6,009 nucleotides of DNA from a bacterium (lineage in GTDB: Bacteria; Spirochaetota; Spirochaetia; JABEVK01), in assembly GCA_021781625.1 (NCBI GenBank), contig JAJXWL010000126.1, forward strand, positions 1 to 6,009. The letters are read 5' to 3'. Shown here piece after piece: positions 1-6,009 of this stretch (its first letter is position 1; every line of letters begins with the position of its first letter). The translations under genes were made by a program, and so were the position numbers. The notes below the pieces were generated by a model that saw only the letters and a list, made by a program, of their open reading frames with translations, was not told the DNA's origin and ran no database searches.

Positions 1-1797
1 TTAACCGCCTACTCGGATGAAGCGACGTTGGAGCGGGCTAAACTCGCGGAACCCTTAGGTTACCTGATCAAACCGTTTAAAGAACGCGAGCTTTTATCCA
101 CTCTCGATATGGCTCTCTATAAATCCCGGCTAGATGCCAAACTGAGAGACCAAGAGCGGTGGGTTTCCTCGATCTTAAACAGCATCTCAGACGGTATTAT
201 TGCGATCGACTTGACTCAGCATATTCATTTTGCGAATCCGGCAGCCCTAGATGCCTTGGGACTTTCAGCCGAGAATGTGCTAGGGCAACCGGTAAAAGCC
301 GTCTTTTCGCTACTTGATGAAGAAAGCTTGATCCCCTTACGCTTTCCCGAGCATGAACAGGCGAACGAATCGTCCTTTTCCTTTCAAAACGCCCTGCTTC
401 AAACCGCCATGGGACAGGTCATCCCGATAGAAGGCCGTATCTCTCAGGTAAAGTTTGACCAATTGCCGATTGGTCAAGTTCTAGCCCTACGAGATGTCTC
501 GGCTTTACGCGTTCTTAAGCAAAAACTAGACCATCAAGCCAAGTTTGATACCTTAACCGGCTTACTGAACCGCCGTGAGTTCACCGCTTTATTAACGCAG
601 GTTTGGCAGGAAAAAGTACAAAATCATATTCCTTGTGCCATGCTTTACCTCGACTTGGACCAATTTAAGCTGATTAATGATACCTGCGGCCATTTGGCTG
701 GTGATGAGTTGTTACGGCAGGTGGCCGAGATTCTGCGTCGAGGACAAGATTCGCAAACGACGGCTCTGGCACGCTTGGGAGGTGATGAGTTCGCAGTTTT
801 GTTTGAAAACTGTACTCCCCAAGAAGCTTTTGACAAGGCTTGGATGCTAAAACACCAGCTCAATGGGCACGATTTTGTCTGGCAGACCGCCAGTTTTCAA
901 GTGAAAGCCAGCTTGGGGGTTCTCTCTTTGACCCCCGCTTATGGCGATAGCCGTCATTTGTTAGCCGCAGCAGACGATGCTTGCTATTTGGCCAAAGAAG
1001 AGGGCGGCAACCGTATCAAGGTTTACGACGTGAGCGATCAAAATTTTCGACAGCGTCGCAGTGAAATGACGTTAATTAGTCAATTGGGCCGAGCTCTTGA
1101 AGAAAACCGCTTTGTCTTGTATTGGCAAGAGATTCGCCCCATTGACCCCTCAAAAGGGTATCGTCCCAAAATTGAAGTTCTGCTTCGCTTACGTGCCAGC
1201 GACGGAAGTTTGATCCAGCCTTCGGATTTTATCCCCGCCGCCGAACGTTACAACCTCATGACTCAGATTGATCGTTGGGTTGTGCGAAACTCCATCGCCC
1301 ACTATGCCCAACGCGCCGACGAGCAACCACCGGTTTATAGCGTCAATCTATCCGGCGAATCTGTGGCTGATGCCAACCTTTTATCCTTTATTAAACATGA
1401 GTTTAAGAAGCACAACGTGTCTCCTTCTAATTTTTGTTTTGAAATCACCGAAACGGCAACCATTTCTAACCTGACAGCGGCGGCTGAGTTTTTAGGAGAA
1501 CTTAAAGCCTTGGGCTGTTCTTTGGCTTTGGATGACTTTGGTAGTGGCTTTTCGTCCTTTGCCTATTTAAAAAACCTTCCCGTGGATTATTTGAAAATTG
1601 ATGGGGCTTTTATTCACTCCATTGATCGAGATAAAGTCAACTTAGCCATGGTTCGTGCCATGAAAACGATCAGTGAGACGATGGGACTACAGACAATTGC
1701 TGAATTTGTCGTCAATGAAACGATTCTCGAAATCCTGAGCCTAATCGGTGTGGATTATGCGCAAGGCTACGTCTTAGGCCTGCCACAACCGCTATAG
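1..1797 (+). CDS. REC-PAS-GGDEF-EAL cyclic-di-GMP signalling protein (5' partial)
   Basis: The frame is open from base 1, so the true start lies upstream; the 598 residues visible are the C-terminal part. Fragment residues 1-35 are the end of a response-regulator receiver domain: LTAY supplies the conserved Thr and KPF the conserved Lys, while the phospho-acceptor Asp is outside the window. A PAS domain (about 54-169) follows, then a diguanylate cyclase domain (about 179-344) with LDLD, NDTCGH and an intact GGDEF at 260-264. A phosphodiesterase domain (about 355-598) ends the protein. Its signature reads EVL (392-394) instead of EAL, a tolerated variant, and the other metal and catalytic residues are present: NLS Asn449, Glu481, Asp511-Asp512 in DDFGSG, Lys532, Glu568 and Gln588. 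Both domains therefore look catalytically competent, so the protein could make or degrade c-di-GMP under phosphorelay and PAS control. The RxxD product-inhibition site is missing (SQTT instead). No signal peptide or membrane segment is visible, so it is probably cytosolic. The gene ends tail to tail with uup. Confidence 0.95.
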   Translation, partial: LTAYSDEATLERAKLAEPLGYLIKPFKERELLSTLDMALYKSRLDAKLRDQERWVSSILNSISDGIIAIDLTQHIHFANPAALDALGLSAENVLGQPVKAVFSLLDEESLIPLRFPEHEQANESSFSFQNALLQTAMGQVIPIEGRISQVKFDQLPIGQVLALRDVSALRVLKQKLDHQAKFDTLTGLLNRREFTALLTQVWQEKVQNHIPCAMLYLDLDQFKLINDTCGHLAGDELLRQVAEILRRGQDSQTTALARLGGDEFAVLFENCTPQEAFDKAWMLKHQLNGHDFVWQTASFQVKASLGVLSLTPAYGDSRHLLAAADDACYLAKEEGGNRIKVYDVSDQNFRQRRSEMTLISQLGRALEENRFVLYWQEIRPIDPSKGYRPKIEVLLRLRASDGSLIQPSDFIPAAERYNLMTQIDRWVVRNSIAHYAQRADEQPPVYSVNLSGESVADANLLSFIKHEFKKHNVSPSNFCFEITETATISNLTAAAEFLGELKALGCSLALDDFGSGFSSFAYLKNLPVDYLKIDGAFIHSIDRDKVNLAMVRAMKTISETMGLQTIAEFVVNETILEILSLIGVDYAQGYVLGLPQPL

Positions 1798-3585
1798 AGA
1801 ATCTCTCAAAGCTTCCAACTCTTGCCAACGCCCCCAGGCCTGTTCGAGTTTTTGGGTTACATGGACGAGGAGGGTATTTTTTTCTTGGGCTTGTTCTGCC
1901 CCGGCTTGATACAATTCCGGTTTAGCCAATTCCTCGTAAAGTGACTTTTGTTGCTCTTCGAGTTCGGCAATTTGTATCGGGAGAGTTTCCAGTTCTTTTT
2001 GCTGATTCCAGGTTAATTTTCGAGGTTTCTCGCTGATTTTACGTTCAGACGCCACAGACTCTGCGTTTTTTTCCATCTTTTGGGCAGGACCTGAACGCTC
2101 TTGAAAGGCCAGCCAATCCGACCATCCCCCGGGAGTTTCGATGACTTGTTGTCCGCTTAAACTCAAAGTACTGGTAACGGCTCGATCCAGAAACTCGCGG
2201 TCGTGGCTTACCAACAAAACCGTTCCCTCATACTCCACCAGTAAGGCTTCTAACAGGTCCAGAGTTTCGACGTCTAAATCGTTGGTGGGTTCGTCCAAGA
2301 CCAGTAAATTCGAAGGTTTGGTGAAGAGTTTGGCCAACAACAAACGGTTTCGTTCCCCTCCCGAAAGCACTGAAACAGGAACGCGGGCTCGTTCAGGTGA
2401 AAAAAGAAACCTTTCTAAGTAACCCAGAACATGAACTTGACGTCCCTGAGACGTGACCGTATCGTAACCATCCCCCACATTATCGGCGACCGAACGGTCT
2501 AATACTAACTGGGAACGCAGCTGGTCAAAGTAAAGTGGGGCCAGTTGAGCCCCTCGACGAATCGTCCCGCTTTGAGGTTCAAGTTCTCCCAAAATTAATC
2601 GGAGCAACGTCGTTTTACCGGACCCGTTCGGCCCTATGAGCCCCACTCTGTCACCGCGTTCAATGGTGACATTCACCCCTTGGAACAAAGGCGCTCCCTG
2701 CCAACCAAAGGAAACCTCCTGCATTTCACAGACGAGGTCTCCTGAGCGGGGAGCTTCTGTCAGTCGAAATTGGACGTTTCCCCACCTTTGCCGACGGTTT
2801 TTCCAAATTTCGCGCTTTTTGAGCAGGGCTTTCACTCGCCCCTCATCCCGTGAAAGTCGGGCTTTGACACCACGCCTCAACCAGGCTTCTTCTTGAGTCA
2901 ATTTTTTGGAAAAATCGGCCCATTGTCGCTCTTCGGCTTCTAGTTGTGCGGCACGTCGTTCTTGGAATTCCTCCCAACCGCAAGCAAACGTCACCAATTT
3001 GCCTCGATCCAGCTCGGCGATTCGGTTCGACAAGCGTCGGGCAAAGGCTCGATCATGCGTCACAAATACGACGGCAAATTGGGCCTGGACTAAGGCGTCT
3101 TCCAAAAGCCGGATGGTTTCGATATCTAAGTGGTTAGTGGGTTCATCTAAAAGAAGGATATCCGGGTTTGAGGAAAAGGCTCGCGCCAGGAGTACCCTTC
3201 TGCGGCTTCCGCCCGACAAGGACGAAAAACTCACTTGGGGGTCAATGTGAAAGCGAGTCAAAGCCGAGGTGATCTGCCTGTGGTGTTCCCACTCCTCGAC
3301 TCCCTGGGGTACAGGGTTATCTTGCAAGGCAACCTCCCAGGCTGTACCTTGCGACTCGGGAATTTCTTGCTCCACGAGGGCAAGGCGAAGTCCCTGCCGA
3401 CGACTGAGCACACCCCGGTCAGGGGTCAGCTGGCCTGCTAAAAGCCTTAAAAAAGTCGTTTTGCCCGCGCCGTTGCGCCCCACCACGCATAACCTATCCT
3501 GCTCTTCAATTTGCAGGGAAATTCCGTCGAATAGTAAAGTACCCGCCAAGGTCAACTCAACTTCTTGTAGTCCCAAATACGCCAT
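1792..3585 (-). CDS. uup: ABC-F family ATPase Uup
   Basis: This is a soluble ABC-F protein with two nucleotide-binding domains and no membrane segments, 597 residues from the chosen start. NBD1 has Walker A GRNGAGKT (36-43), Q-loop Gln73, signature LSGGS (124-128), Walker B ending in Glu148 and H-loop His178. NBD2 has Walker A GPNGSGKT (318-325), Gln355, signature LSGGE (407-411), Walker B ending in Glu432 and His461. A charged interdomain linker (about 205-285) contains [14 protein letters not shown], characteristic of Uup. A charged tail from about 500 ends in a predicted coiled coil (525-597), matching the Uup C-terminal DNA-binding domain and separating it from EttA and most other ABC-F members. 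Known Uup proteins act on ribosomes and at branched DNA or replication intermediates and limit transposon precise excision. I chose the ATG at 3583-3585 because [11 protein letters not shown] begins where the first beta strand of the family begins. The frame stays open for 27 more codons to a GTG at 3664-3666. Neither start has a clear Shine-Dalgarno. The stop overlaps the convergent GGDEF-EAL gene. Confidence 0.93.
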   Translation of the reverse strand: MAYLGLQEVELTLAGTLLFDGISLQIEEQDRLCVVGRNGAGKTTFLRLLAGQLTPDRGVLSRRQGLRLALVEQEIPESQGTAWEVALQDNPVPQGVEEWEHHRQITSALTRFHIDPQVSFSSLSGGSRRRVLLARAFSSNPDILLLDEPTNHLDIETIRLLEDALVQAQFAVVFVTHDRAFARRLSNRIAELDRGKLVTFACGWEEFQERRAAQLEAEERQWADFSKKLTQEEAWLRRGVKARLSRDEGRVKALLKKREIWKNRRQRWGNVQFRLTEAPRSGDLVCEMQEVSFGWQGAPLFQGVNVTIERGDRVGLIGPNGSGKTTLLRLILGELEPQSGTIRRGAQLAPLYFDQLRSQLVLDRSVADNVGDGYDTVTSQGRQVHVLGYLERFLFSPERARVPVSVLSGGERNRLLLAKLFTKPSNLLVLDEPTNDLDVETLDLLEALLVEYEGTVLLVSHDREFLDRAVTSTLSLSGQQVIETPGGWSDWLAFQERSGPAQKMEKNAESVASERKISEKPRKLTWNQQKELETLPIQIAELEEQQKSLYEELAKPELYQAGAEQAQEKNTLLVHVTQKLEQAWGRWQELEALRDSL

Positions 3586-3729
3586 GAGGCAGATTAGCCC
3601 GGCCCCACTTTCCTGTAAAGGGCAAGGGGTTCGCTTCGACTCAACCACTCCCTTAAAAAATGACACACTGAGTCATATTGAAACAAAATACCCCATCCCT
3701 TGTCCGAACCAACCTCCCAAGATATCTGA

Positions 3730-3758
3730 TTTTCTAAAATATTTTCTTTCAATACAAT
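3730..3758 (+). promoter_or_regulatory. candidate promoter for the small heat-shock operon
   Basis: In the AT-rich part of the intergenic region, TACAAT (3753-3758) matches the sigma-70 -10 consensus at five of six positions. The -35 partner at a 17-base spacing is weak (TTTTCT, 3730-3735). A 10-base palindrome, AAAATATTTT (3736-3745), lies in the spacer. Transcription would begin near 3765 and give a leader of about 80 nt that includes the whole inverted repeat around the first start codon. The call rests on motif matching only. Confidence 0.35.
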
Positions 3759-3792
3759 ATCTTACTTATTCTTTTCAACCATACCTTCATTT

Positions 3793-3820
3793 TTGGCATG
3801 CCGATTGCTTCATACATAGT
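3793..3820 (+). promoter_or_regulatory. alternative proximal promoter for the small heat-shock operon
   Basis: TTGGCA (3793-3798; five of six matches to the -35 consensus) is followed after 16 bases by CATAGT (3815-3820; four of six matches to the -10 consensus). A start near 3827 would give a leader of only about 19 nt, just enough to carry the Shine-Dalgarno. This start would exclude the upstream arm of the proposed RNA thermometer, so the two readings compete for the major transcript. The -35 overlaps the 8-base palindrome GGCATGCC (3795-3802). Confidence 0.3.
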
Positions 3821-3832
3821 AAACCCATGGCT

Positions 3833-3840
3833 AAGGAGGT
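3833..3840 (+). promoter_or_regulatory. strong ribosome-binding site that fixes the first hsp20 start
   Basis: AAGGAGGT is a near-perfect anti-Shine-Dalgarno match ending 5 bases before the ATG at 3846. This selects the first Met over the in-frame ATG at 3855, which lies 14 bases away. Confidence 0.85.
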
Positions 3841-3845
3841 AAGGT

Positions 3846-4310
3846 ATGGCCATTATGCGGTGGAATACAACGTCCTTGCCGGATCCTTTTGATGAGTTGG
3901 ACCGGCTTCAGGAAGAAATGAACCGGTTGTTCGGGTTGACCTTTCGCCCCGACAACACCGGAATCTTTGACCGCTCTGAGGTACCAGCGGTCGATTTAAT
4001 TGAAGAGGCAGACAAGTTTCTTATTCTTGTTGATCTTCCAGGCCTCGAAAAACAAGCTCTGGAATTGACGGCTGCCCCCCATGTTCTCACCCTTCGTGGG
4101 GAACGAACCCCTCAAAAAGGCGGTAAAAACGGTAAAGGCCGTGTCTACCGAGAAGAAACTTGGGAAGGCCACTTCCAACGAACCATCTCGTTGCCTGAAG
4201 CCGCCGATATCGACAAGATTTCGGCCAAGCGCAACAATGGGTTTCTCCGCATTGAAATCGCCAAAAAGGCAGAGTTGAAACCCCGACAGATTTCTGTCGT
4301 CGCCAAATAA
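3846..4310 (+). CDS. hsp20: small heat-shock protein, Hsp20/alpha-crystallin family (long N-terminal arm)
   Basis: The gene encodes 154 residues, a normal length for a bacterial small heat-shock protein. These ATP-independent cytosolic chaperones hold unfolding proteins until DnaK or ClpB can refold them. The N-terminal arm (1-43) carries the amphipathic stretch PFDELDRLQEEMNRLF (13-28), typical of class A bacterial proteins and involved in oligomerisation and substrate binding. The alpha-crystallin domain spans about 44-140, with VDLIEEADKFLILVDLPG near its start and the closing motif NNGFL (130-134), where GFL fits the G-x-L position. The C-terminal tail has an I-x-V anchor (ISV, 149-151) that would dock into a neighbouring domain. 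A basic Gly/Lys-rich loop (90-98) sits in the usual dimerisation-loop region. The start is supported by the Shine-Dalgarno at 3833-3840. The gene is first in a two-gene operon, and its leader may contain a thermosensor. Confidence 0.95.
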   Translation: MAIMRWNTTSLPDPFDELDRLQEEMNRLFGLTFRPDNTGIFDRSEVPAVDLIEEADKFLILVDLPGLEKQALELTAAPHVLTLRGERTPQKGGKNGKGRVYREETWEGHFQRTISLPEAADIDKISAKRNNGFLRIEIAKKAELKPRQISVVAK

Positions 4311-4316
4311 GGAGGT
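4311..4316 (+). promoter_or_regulatory. ribosome-binding site of the second hsp20 gene
   Basis: GGAGGT follows directly on the TAA stop of the first hsp20 gene and lies 5 bases before the next ATG, the same spacing as in the upstream gene. The placement supports coupled translation of the pair from one transcript. Confidence 0.85.
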
Positions 4317-4321
4317 TAACC

Positions 4322-4681
4322 ATGAGCAATGTCACCACCCTTGAACCCCAGCGGCGTGTGATTCAGCCCCGCTGTGACATCCGAGAAGAGGAAGGAAAGA
4401 TTCTGATCAGCTTGGAAATGCCCGGTGTTGAAAAAAATGATTTATCGATCCATGTCGAGAACCAAGAACTCCAGATCGAAGGGAAAAGATTAACAGCCGC
4501 TGAAAGTGGCAGGTATTTGCTTCGGGAACGTCGGTTGGGAGATTACCGCAAGACTTTTACCATTGACGATACTGTCGATACGGACAAGATTGAAGCAGAA
4601 TTGGAAGCAGGGATGGTCAAGCTCACCCTCCCACTCAAAGAGGCGGTTCAACCTCGACAAATTCCCATTAAACAAAAGTGA
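4322..4681 (+). CDS. hsp20: small heat-shock protein, Hsp20/alpha-crystallin family (short N-terminal arm)
   Basis: This second small heat-shock protein has 119 residues and starts 11 bases after the stop of the first. It is almost only an alpha-crystallin domain (about 15-108) with a short, non-amphipathic N-terminal arm of about 14 residues. It lacks the DELDRLQEEMNRLF-type helix of its neighbour. Domain landmarks are ISLEMPGVEKNDLSI (29-43) and the closing AELEAGMVKLTLP (92-104), where GMV takes the place of the usual G-x-L. The C-terminal anchor RQIPI (112-116) carries a canonical I-P-I. The two proteins are clearly diverged in sequence, so this is an old paralogue pair rather than a recent duplication. 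By analogy with IbpA/IbpB and other paired bacterial small heat-shock proteins, I infer that they form mixed oligomers, with this one a structural or regulatory partner. It is cotranscribed with the first gene and followed within 5 bases by a terminator-like hairpin. Confidence 0.94.
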   Translation: MSNVTTLEPQRRVIQPRCDIREEEGKILISLEMPGVEKNDLSIHVENQELQIEGKRLTAAESGRYLLRERRLGDYRKTFTIDDTVDTDKIEAELEAGMVKLTLPLKEAVQPRQIPIKQK

Positions 4682-4685
4682 CCTG

Positions 4686-4715
4686 GAGAGGGGAGCCTTT
4701 CAAAGCTCCCCTCTT
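4686..4715 (+). terminator. terminator-like hairpin at the end of the hsp20 operon
   Basis: AGAGGGGAGC (4687-4696) and GCTCCCCTCT (4705-4714) form a perfect 10-bp GC-rich stem around an 8-base loop, extendable by a G-T wobble (4686 and 4715). The stem begins just after the TGA of the second hsp20 gene. It is followed by TCACTCAACC rather than a T-run, so it may terminate inefficiently or instead protect the 3' end of the mRNA. Confidence 0.7.
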
Positions 4716-4755
4716 CACTCAACCAGTGTCCTGAGCAACTTGCTTCAGAAAACCG

Positions 4756-4784
4756 TTGTCCCACGGCATAGCTTCAGGTATAGT
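4756..4784 (+). promoter_or_regulatory. candidate promoter of the GT2-GtrA gene
   Basis: TTGTCC (4756-4761; four of six matches to the -35 consensus) is spaced 17 bases from TATAGT (4779-4784; five of six matches to the -10 consensus). The expected start of transcription is about 4791, essentially at the ATG (4792), so this promoter would yield a leaderless or nearly leaderless mRNA. The promoter lies after the hsp20 hairpin, which is consistent with separate transcription of the downstream gene. Confidence 0.4.
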
Positions 4785-4791
4785 TCTCGGC

Positions 4792-6009
4792 ATGGAAAAA
4801 ACTGCCGTTGTTGTTGTGCCCACCTTTAATGAGTCTGCCACCATCGGAACACTCATCAAAGATTTAGAAAATCGAATTTTTCCGGCGTGCTCTTGGGACT
4901 GTTCTATCCTTGTGGTCGACGGGGCGTCTCCGGACGGCACAGCCGACGTAGTTCGCCAACTCCAAGGCCAATTTGCCAACCTTCACCTTTTGGTCGAAGA
5001 TAAAAAAGAAGGCTTAGGAGCGGCTTACTTTAAGGGGTTTCGTTACGCAGATGAAAAACTAGGGGCTCAAGCGGTCATCGAATTTGACGGCGACCTTCAA
5101 CACCCGCCCGAAGCAATTTGGGATTTGCTGACGGCCCTAGACCAAGGGGCAGACTTGGTTCTAGGCTCCCGAAAGGTCAAAGGAGGCTCCTACCCCGGAG
5201 GCTGGGACCTGTTTCGGCTTTTCTTGAGCCAATTTGGGGGCTGGGTAGCCCGCTTGTTGCTGTTTTTTCCCATGAAAGCCTTTTGGACCATCACGGATGC
5301 CACGACCGGCTTAAAAGCAACCCGAGTGGACGAGCGTTTTCGCGACCTCGATTTTGACGAGTTTAAAAGCAAGGGCTTTGGCTATAAGATTGAGATGTTG
5401 TTTAAATTAGTCCAATGGGGAGCCCGTGTTGCCGAGGTTCCCCTCAAATTTCAAACCCGTGAAGCTGGCGAGTCGAAAATGACGGGGCAAACCCCCTGGG
5501 AGATTTTCCAAACGGCATTTCAACTGAGGTGGGAACATAAGGGTACCCGCCGCTTTTTAAAATTCGGAATCGTCGGGTTGACCGGCTATTTGGTGAATGC
5601 GGTTCTGCTCGAGGTTTTTGCCCGTTCGAGTTGGGTAGCCCATTTAGCGGCGCACTTCAAGTTCTTGGAATCCTACGGTTGGTTAGGCTTTTTGGCCCTC
5701 ACTTCTGGTTGGGCCGCGGCCTTATCCGTTGAAGGGTCCATCCTCAATAACTTTCTGTGGAACAACTTTTGGACTTTCCACAAGGATAAAGCCCGCAACC
5801 TGTGGAGCCTTATCAAAAAGTTTTTAGGCTTTAACCTCACCTCCCTAGGGTCCGTGATCATTCAGTTTATCACCATCGGGCTTTCCACACACATCTTAGG
5901 GAACACCACCGGGGTTCGCCAAATCACCTTGATTTTGACCATAGGGTTGCTAGTCCTACCCTACAATTGGTTTATGTACAACAAGGTAATTTGGCGCCGA
6001 CGTAAGCAT
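4792..6009 (+). CDS. polyprenol-phosphate mannose synthase-like GT2 glycosyltransferase fused to a GtrA membrane domain (3' partial)
   Basis: The frame is open from ATG 4792 to the window edge (406 residues). Residues 1-245 are a GT2 domain of the DPM1/polyprenol-phosphate sugar synthase type, which transfers a sugar from a nucleotide donor to a lipid carrier at the cytoplasmic face. Motifs are VVVPTFNE (7-14), VVDGASPDGT (41-50), the metal-binding DxD as DGD in EFDGDLQHPPE (97-107), GSRKVKGG (125-132), DATTGLKA (169-176) and REAGESKM (223-230). Residues 254-400 are a GtrA-like domain with four hydrophobic segments (about 255-277, 298-320, 345-369, 378-397) and the hallmark NNFLWNNFWTF (319-329). 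GtrA domains are proposed to flip or anchor the lipid-linked sugar for glycosylation of cell-envelope polymers. The second Asp of the usual VDD is Gly, a substitution seen in other GT2 enzymes. The chosen ATG fits the family N-terminus. An in-frame TTG at 4756 would add 12 unconserved residues. There is no Shine-Dalgarno. The sequence ends in basic WRRRKH, so the stop is probably near. The exact sugar donor cannot be read from sequence. Confidence 0.92.
   Translation, partial: MEKTAVVVVPTFNESATIGTLIKDLENRIFPACSWDCSILVVDGASPDGTADVVRQLQGQFANLHLLVEDKKEGLGAAYFKGFRYADEKLGAQAVIEFDGDLQHPPEAIWDLLTALDQGADLVLGSRKVKGGSYPGGWDLFRLFLSQFGGWVARLLLFFPMKAFWTITDATTGLKATRVDERFRDLDFDEFKSKGFGYKIEMLFKLVQWGARVAEVPLKFQTREAGESKMTGQTPWEIFQTAFQLRWEHKGTRRFLKFGIVGLTGYLVNAVLLEVFARSSWVAHLAAHFKFLESYGWLGFLALTSGWAAALSVEGSILNNFLWNNFWTFHKDKARNLWSLIKKFLGFNLTSLGSVIIQFITIGLSTHILGNTTGVRQITLILTIGLLVLPYNWFMYNKVIWRRRKH

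Larger units (their letters stand above)
3779..3849 (+). promoter_or_regulatory. candidate ROSE-like RNA thermometer in the hsp20 leader
   Basis: CCATACCTT (3779-3787) is a perfect reverse complement of AAGGTATGG (3841-3849), which contains the ATG start codon (3846-3848). Inside this stem, UUGCUU (3805-3810) can face AAGGA of the Shine-Dalgarno (3833-3837) with one G left over. CC (3801-3802) can also pair with GG (3838-3839). ROSE thermometers upstream of bacterial hsp20/ibp genes use a conserved U(U/C)GCU motif opposite AGGA with that same extra G. The fold would hide both ribosome-binding site and start codon at low temperature. The 5' interior loop is large (3788-3800) and the hairpin loop is 22 nt. 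No folding was computed, and the element needs a promoter upstream of 3779. Confidence 0.35.

Noticed and set aside
1796..1806. AGAGA-A-TCTCT inverted repeat just after the shared stop codons, considered as a bidirectional terminator.
   Set aside because: A 1-base loop cannot form, the shortened stem is only 3-4 bp, and no T-run follows on either strand.
2141..3441. Several plus-strand open frames of 60-120 codons opposite uup.
   Set aside because: They are Ser/Arg-rich antisense shadows of a clear ABC-F gene, without ribosome-binding sites or recognisable domains.
3678..3698. Heat-shock sigma-32-like promoter: TTGAAA (3678-3683) followed by CCCCAT (3691-3696) upstream of the hsp20 genes.
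   Set aside because: Both boxes match the consensus, but the spacer is only 7 bases where about 11-16 are needed, and the site lies about 150 bases before the gene. It is kept as a note because each half-site is good.
3685..3712. Minus-strand promoter for uup: TTGGTT, 16 bases, TATTTT.
   Set aside because: The -35 matches the consensus at only three positions, and similar AT-rich matches occur by chance in this stretch.
3712..3840. ACCTCC (3712-3717) complementary to GGAGGT of the hsp20 Shine-Dalgarno.
   Set aside because: It is only 6 bp, more than 110 bases away, and lies upstream of both proposed transcription starts.
3827..3892. A 21-codon plus-strand frame starting at ATG 3827 and overlapping the hsp20 start.
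   Set aside because: It has no Shine-Dalgarno of its own, its sequence mostly re-reads the hsp20 ribosome-binding site and first codons in another frame, and it resembles no known leader peptide.
4719..4979. Minus-strand frame of 86 codons opposite the start of the GT2-GtrA gene.
   Set aside because: It is an antisense shadow of a conserved GT2 domain with no recognisable protein features.

Overview
This 6 kb window comes from a bacterial chromosome with roughly balanced base composition. It holds five protein-coding genes and no RNA genes, insertion sequences, CRISPR arrays or phage genes that I can see. The gene set (a REC-PAS-GGDEF-EAL signalling protein, a Uup-type ABC-F ATPase, a tandem pair of small heat-shock proteins, and a GT2-GtrA polyprenol-sugar synthase fusion) suggests a free-living Gram-negative bacterium. 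The Uup C-terminal domain and the c-di-GMP protein look proteobacterial, but no marker here fixes the taxon.

Layout. Positions 1-1797 (+) hold the 3' part of a c-di-GMP turnover protein, cut off by the window edge inside its receiver domain. It meets uup (minus strand, about 1792-3585) tail to tail. The two stop codons share the palindrome CTATAG, so there is no intergenic space and no visible terminator. A 260-bp divergent intergenic region (3586-3845), AT-rich in its middle, separates uup from two small heat-shock protein genes (3846-4310 and 4322-4681, +). These two genes form a tight operon with near-perfect Shine-Dalgarno sequences and end at a strong GC-rich hairpin (4686-4715). After a 110-bp gap, a polyprenol-phosphate-mannose-synthase-like glycosyltransferase fused to a GtrA membrane domain starts at 4792 and runs off the right edge.

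How the genes relate. The two small heat-shock proteins differ in architecture (one with a long N-terminal arm, one almost bare alpha-crystallin domain) and probably work together as holdases. The other genes have no evident functional link, so the region looks like ordinary chromosomal core rather than a defence or mobile island.

The most interesting signal is in the leader of the first heat-shock gene. A perfect 9-bp inverted repeat pairs with the start codon, and a UUGCU motif lies opposite the AGGA Shine-Dalgarno. This arrangement resembles a ROSE-type RNA thermometer. A second point is that the glycosyltransferase gene has no Shine-Dalgarno and a promoter-like sequence placed so close that its mRNA could be leaderless. 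I found no convincing evidence for a wholly new system.
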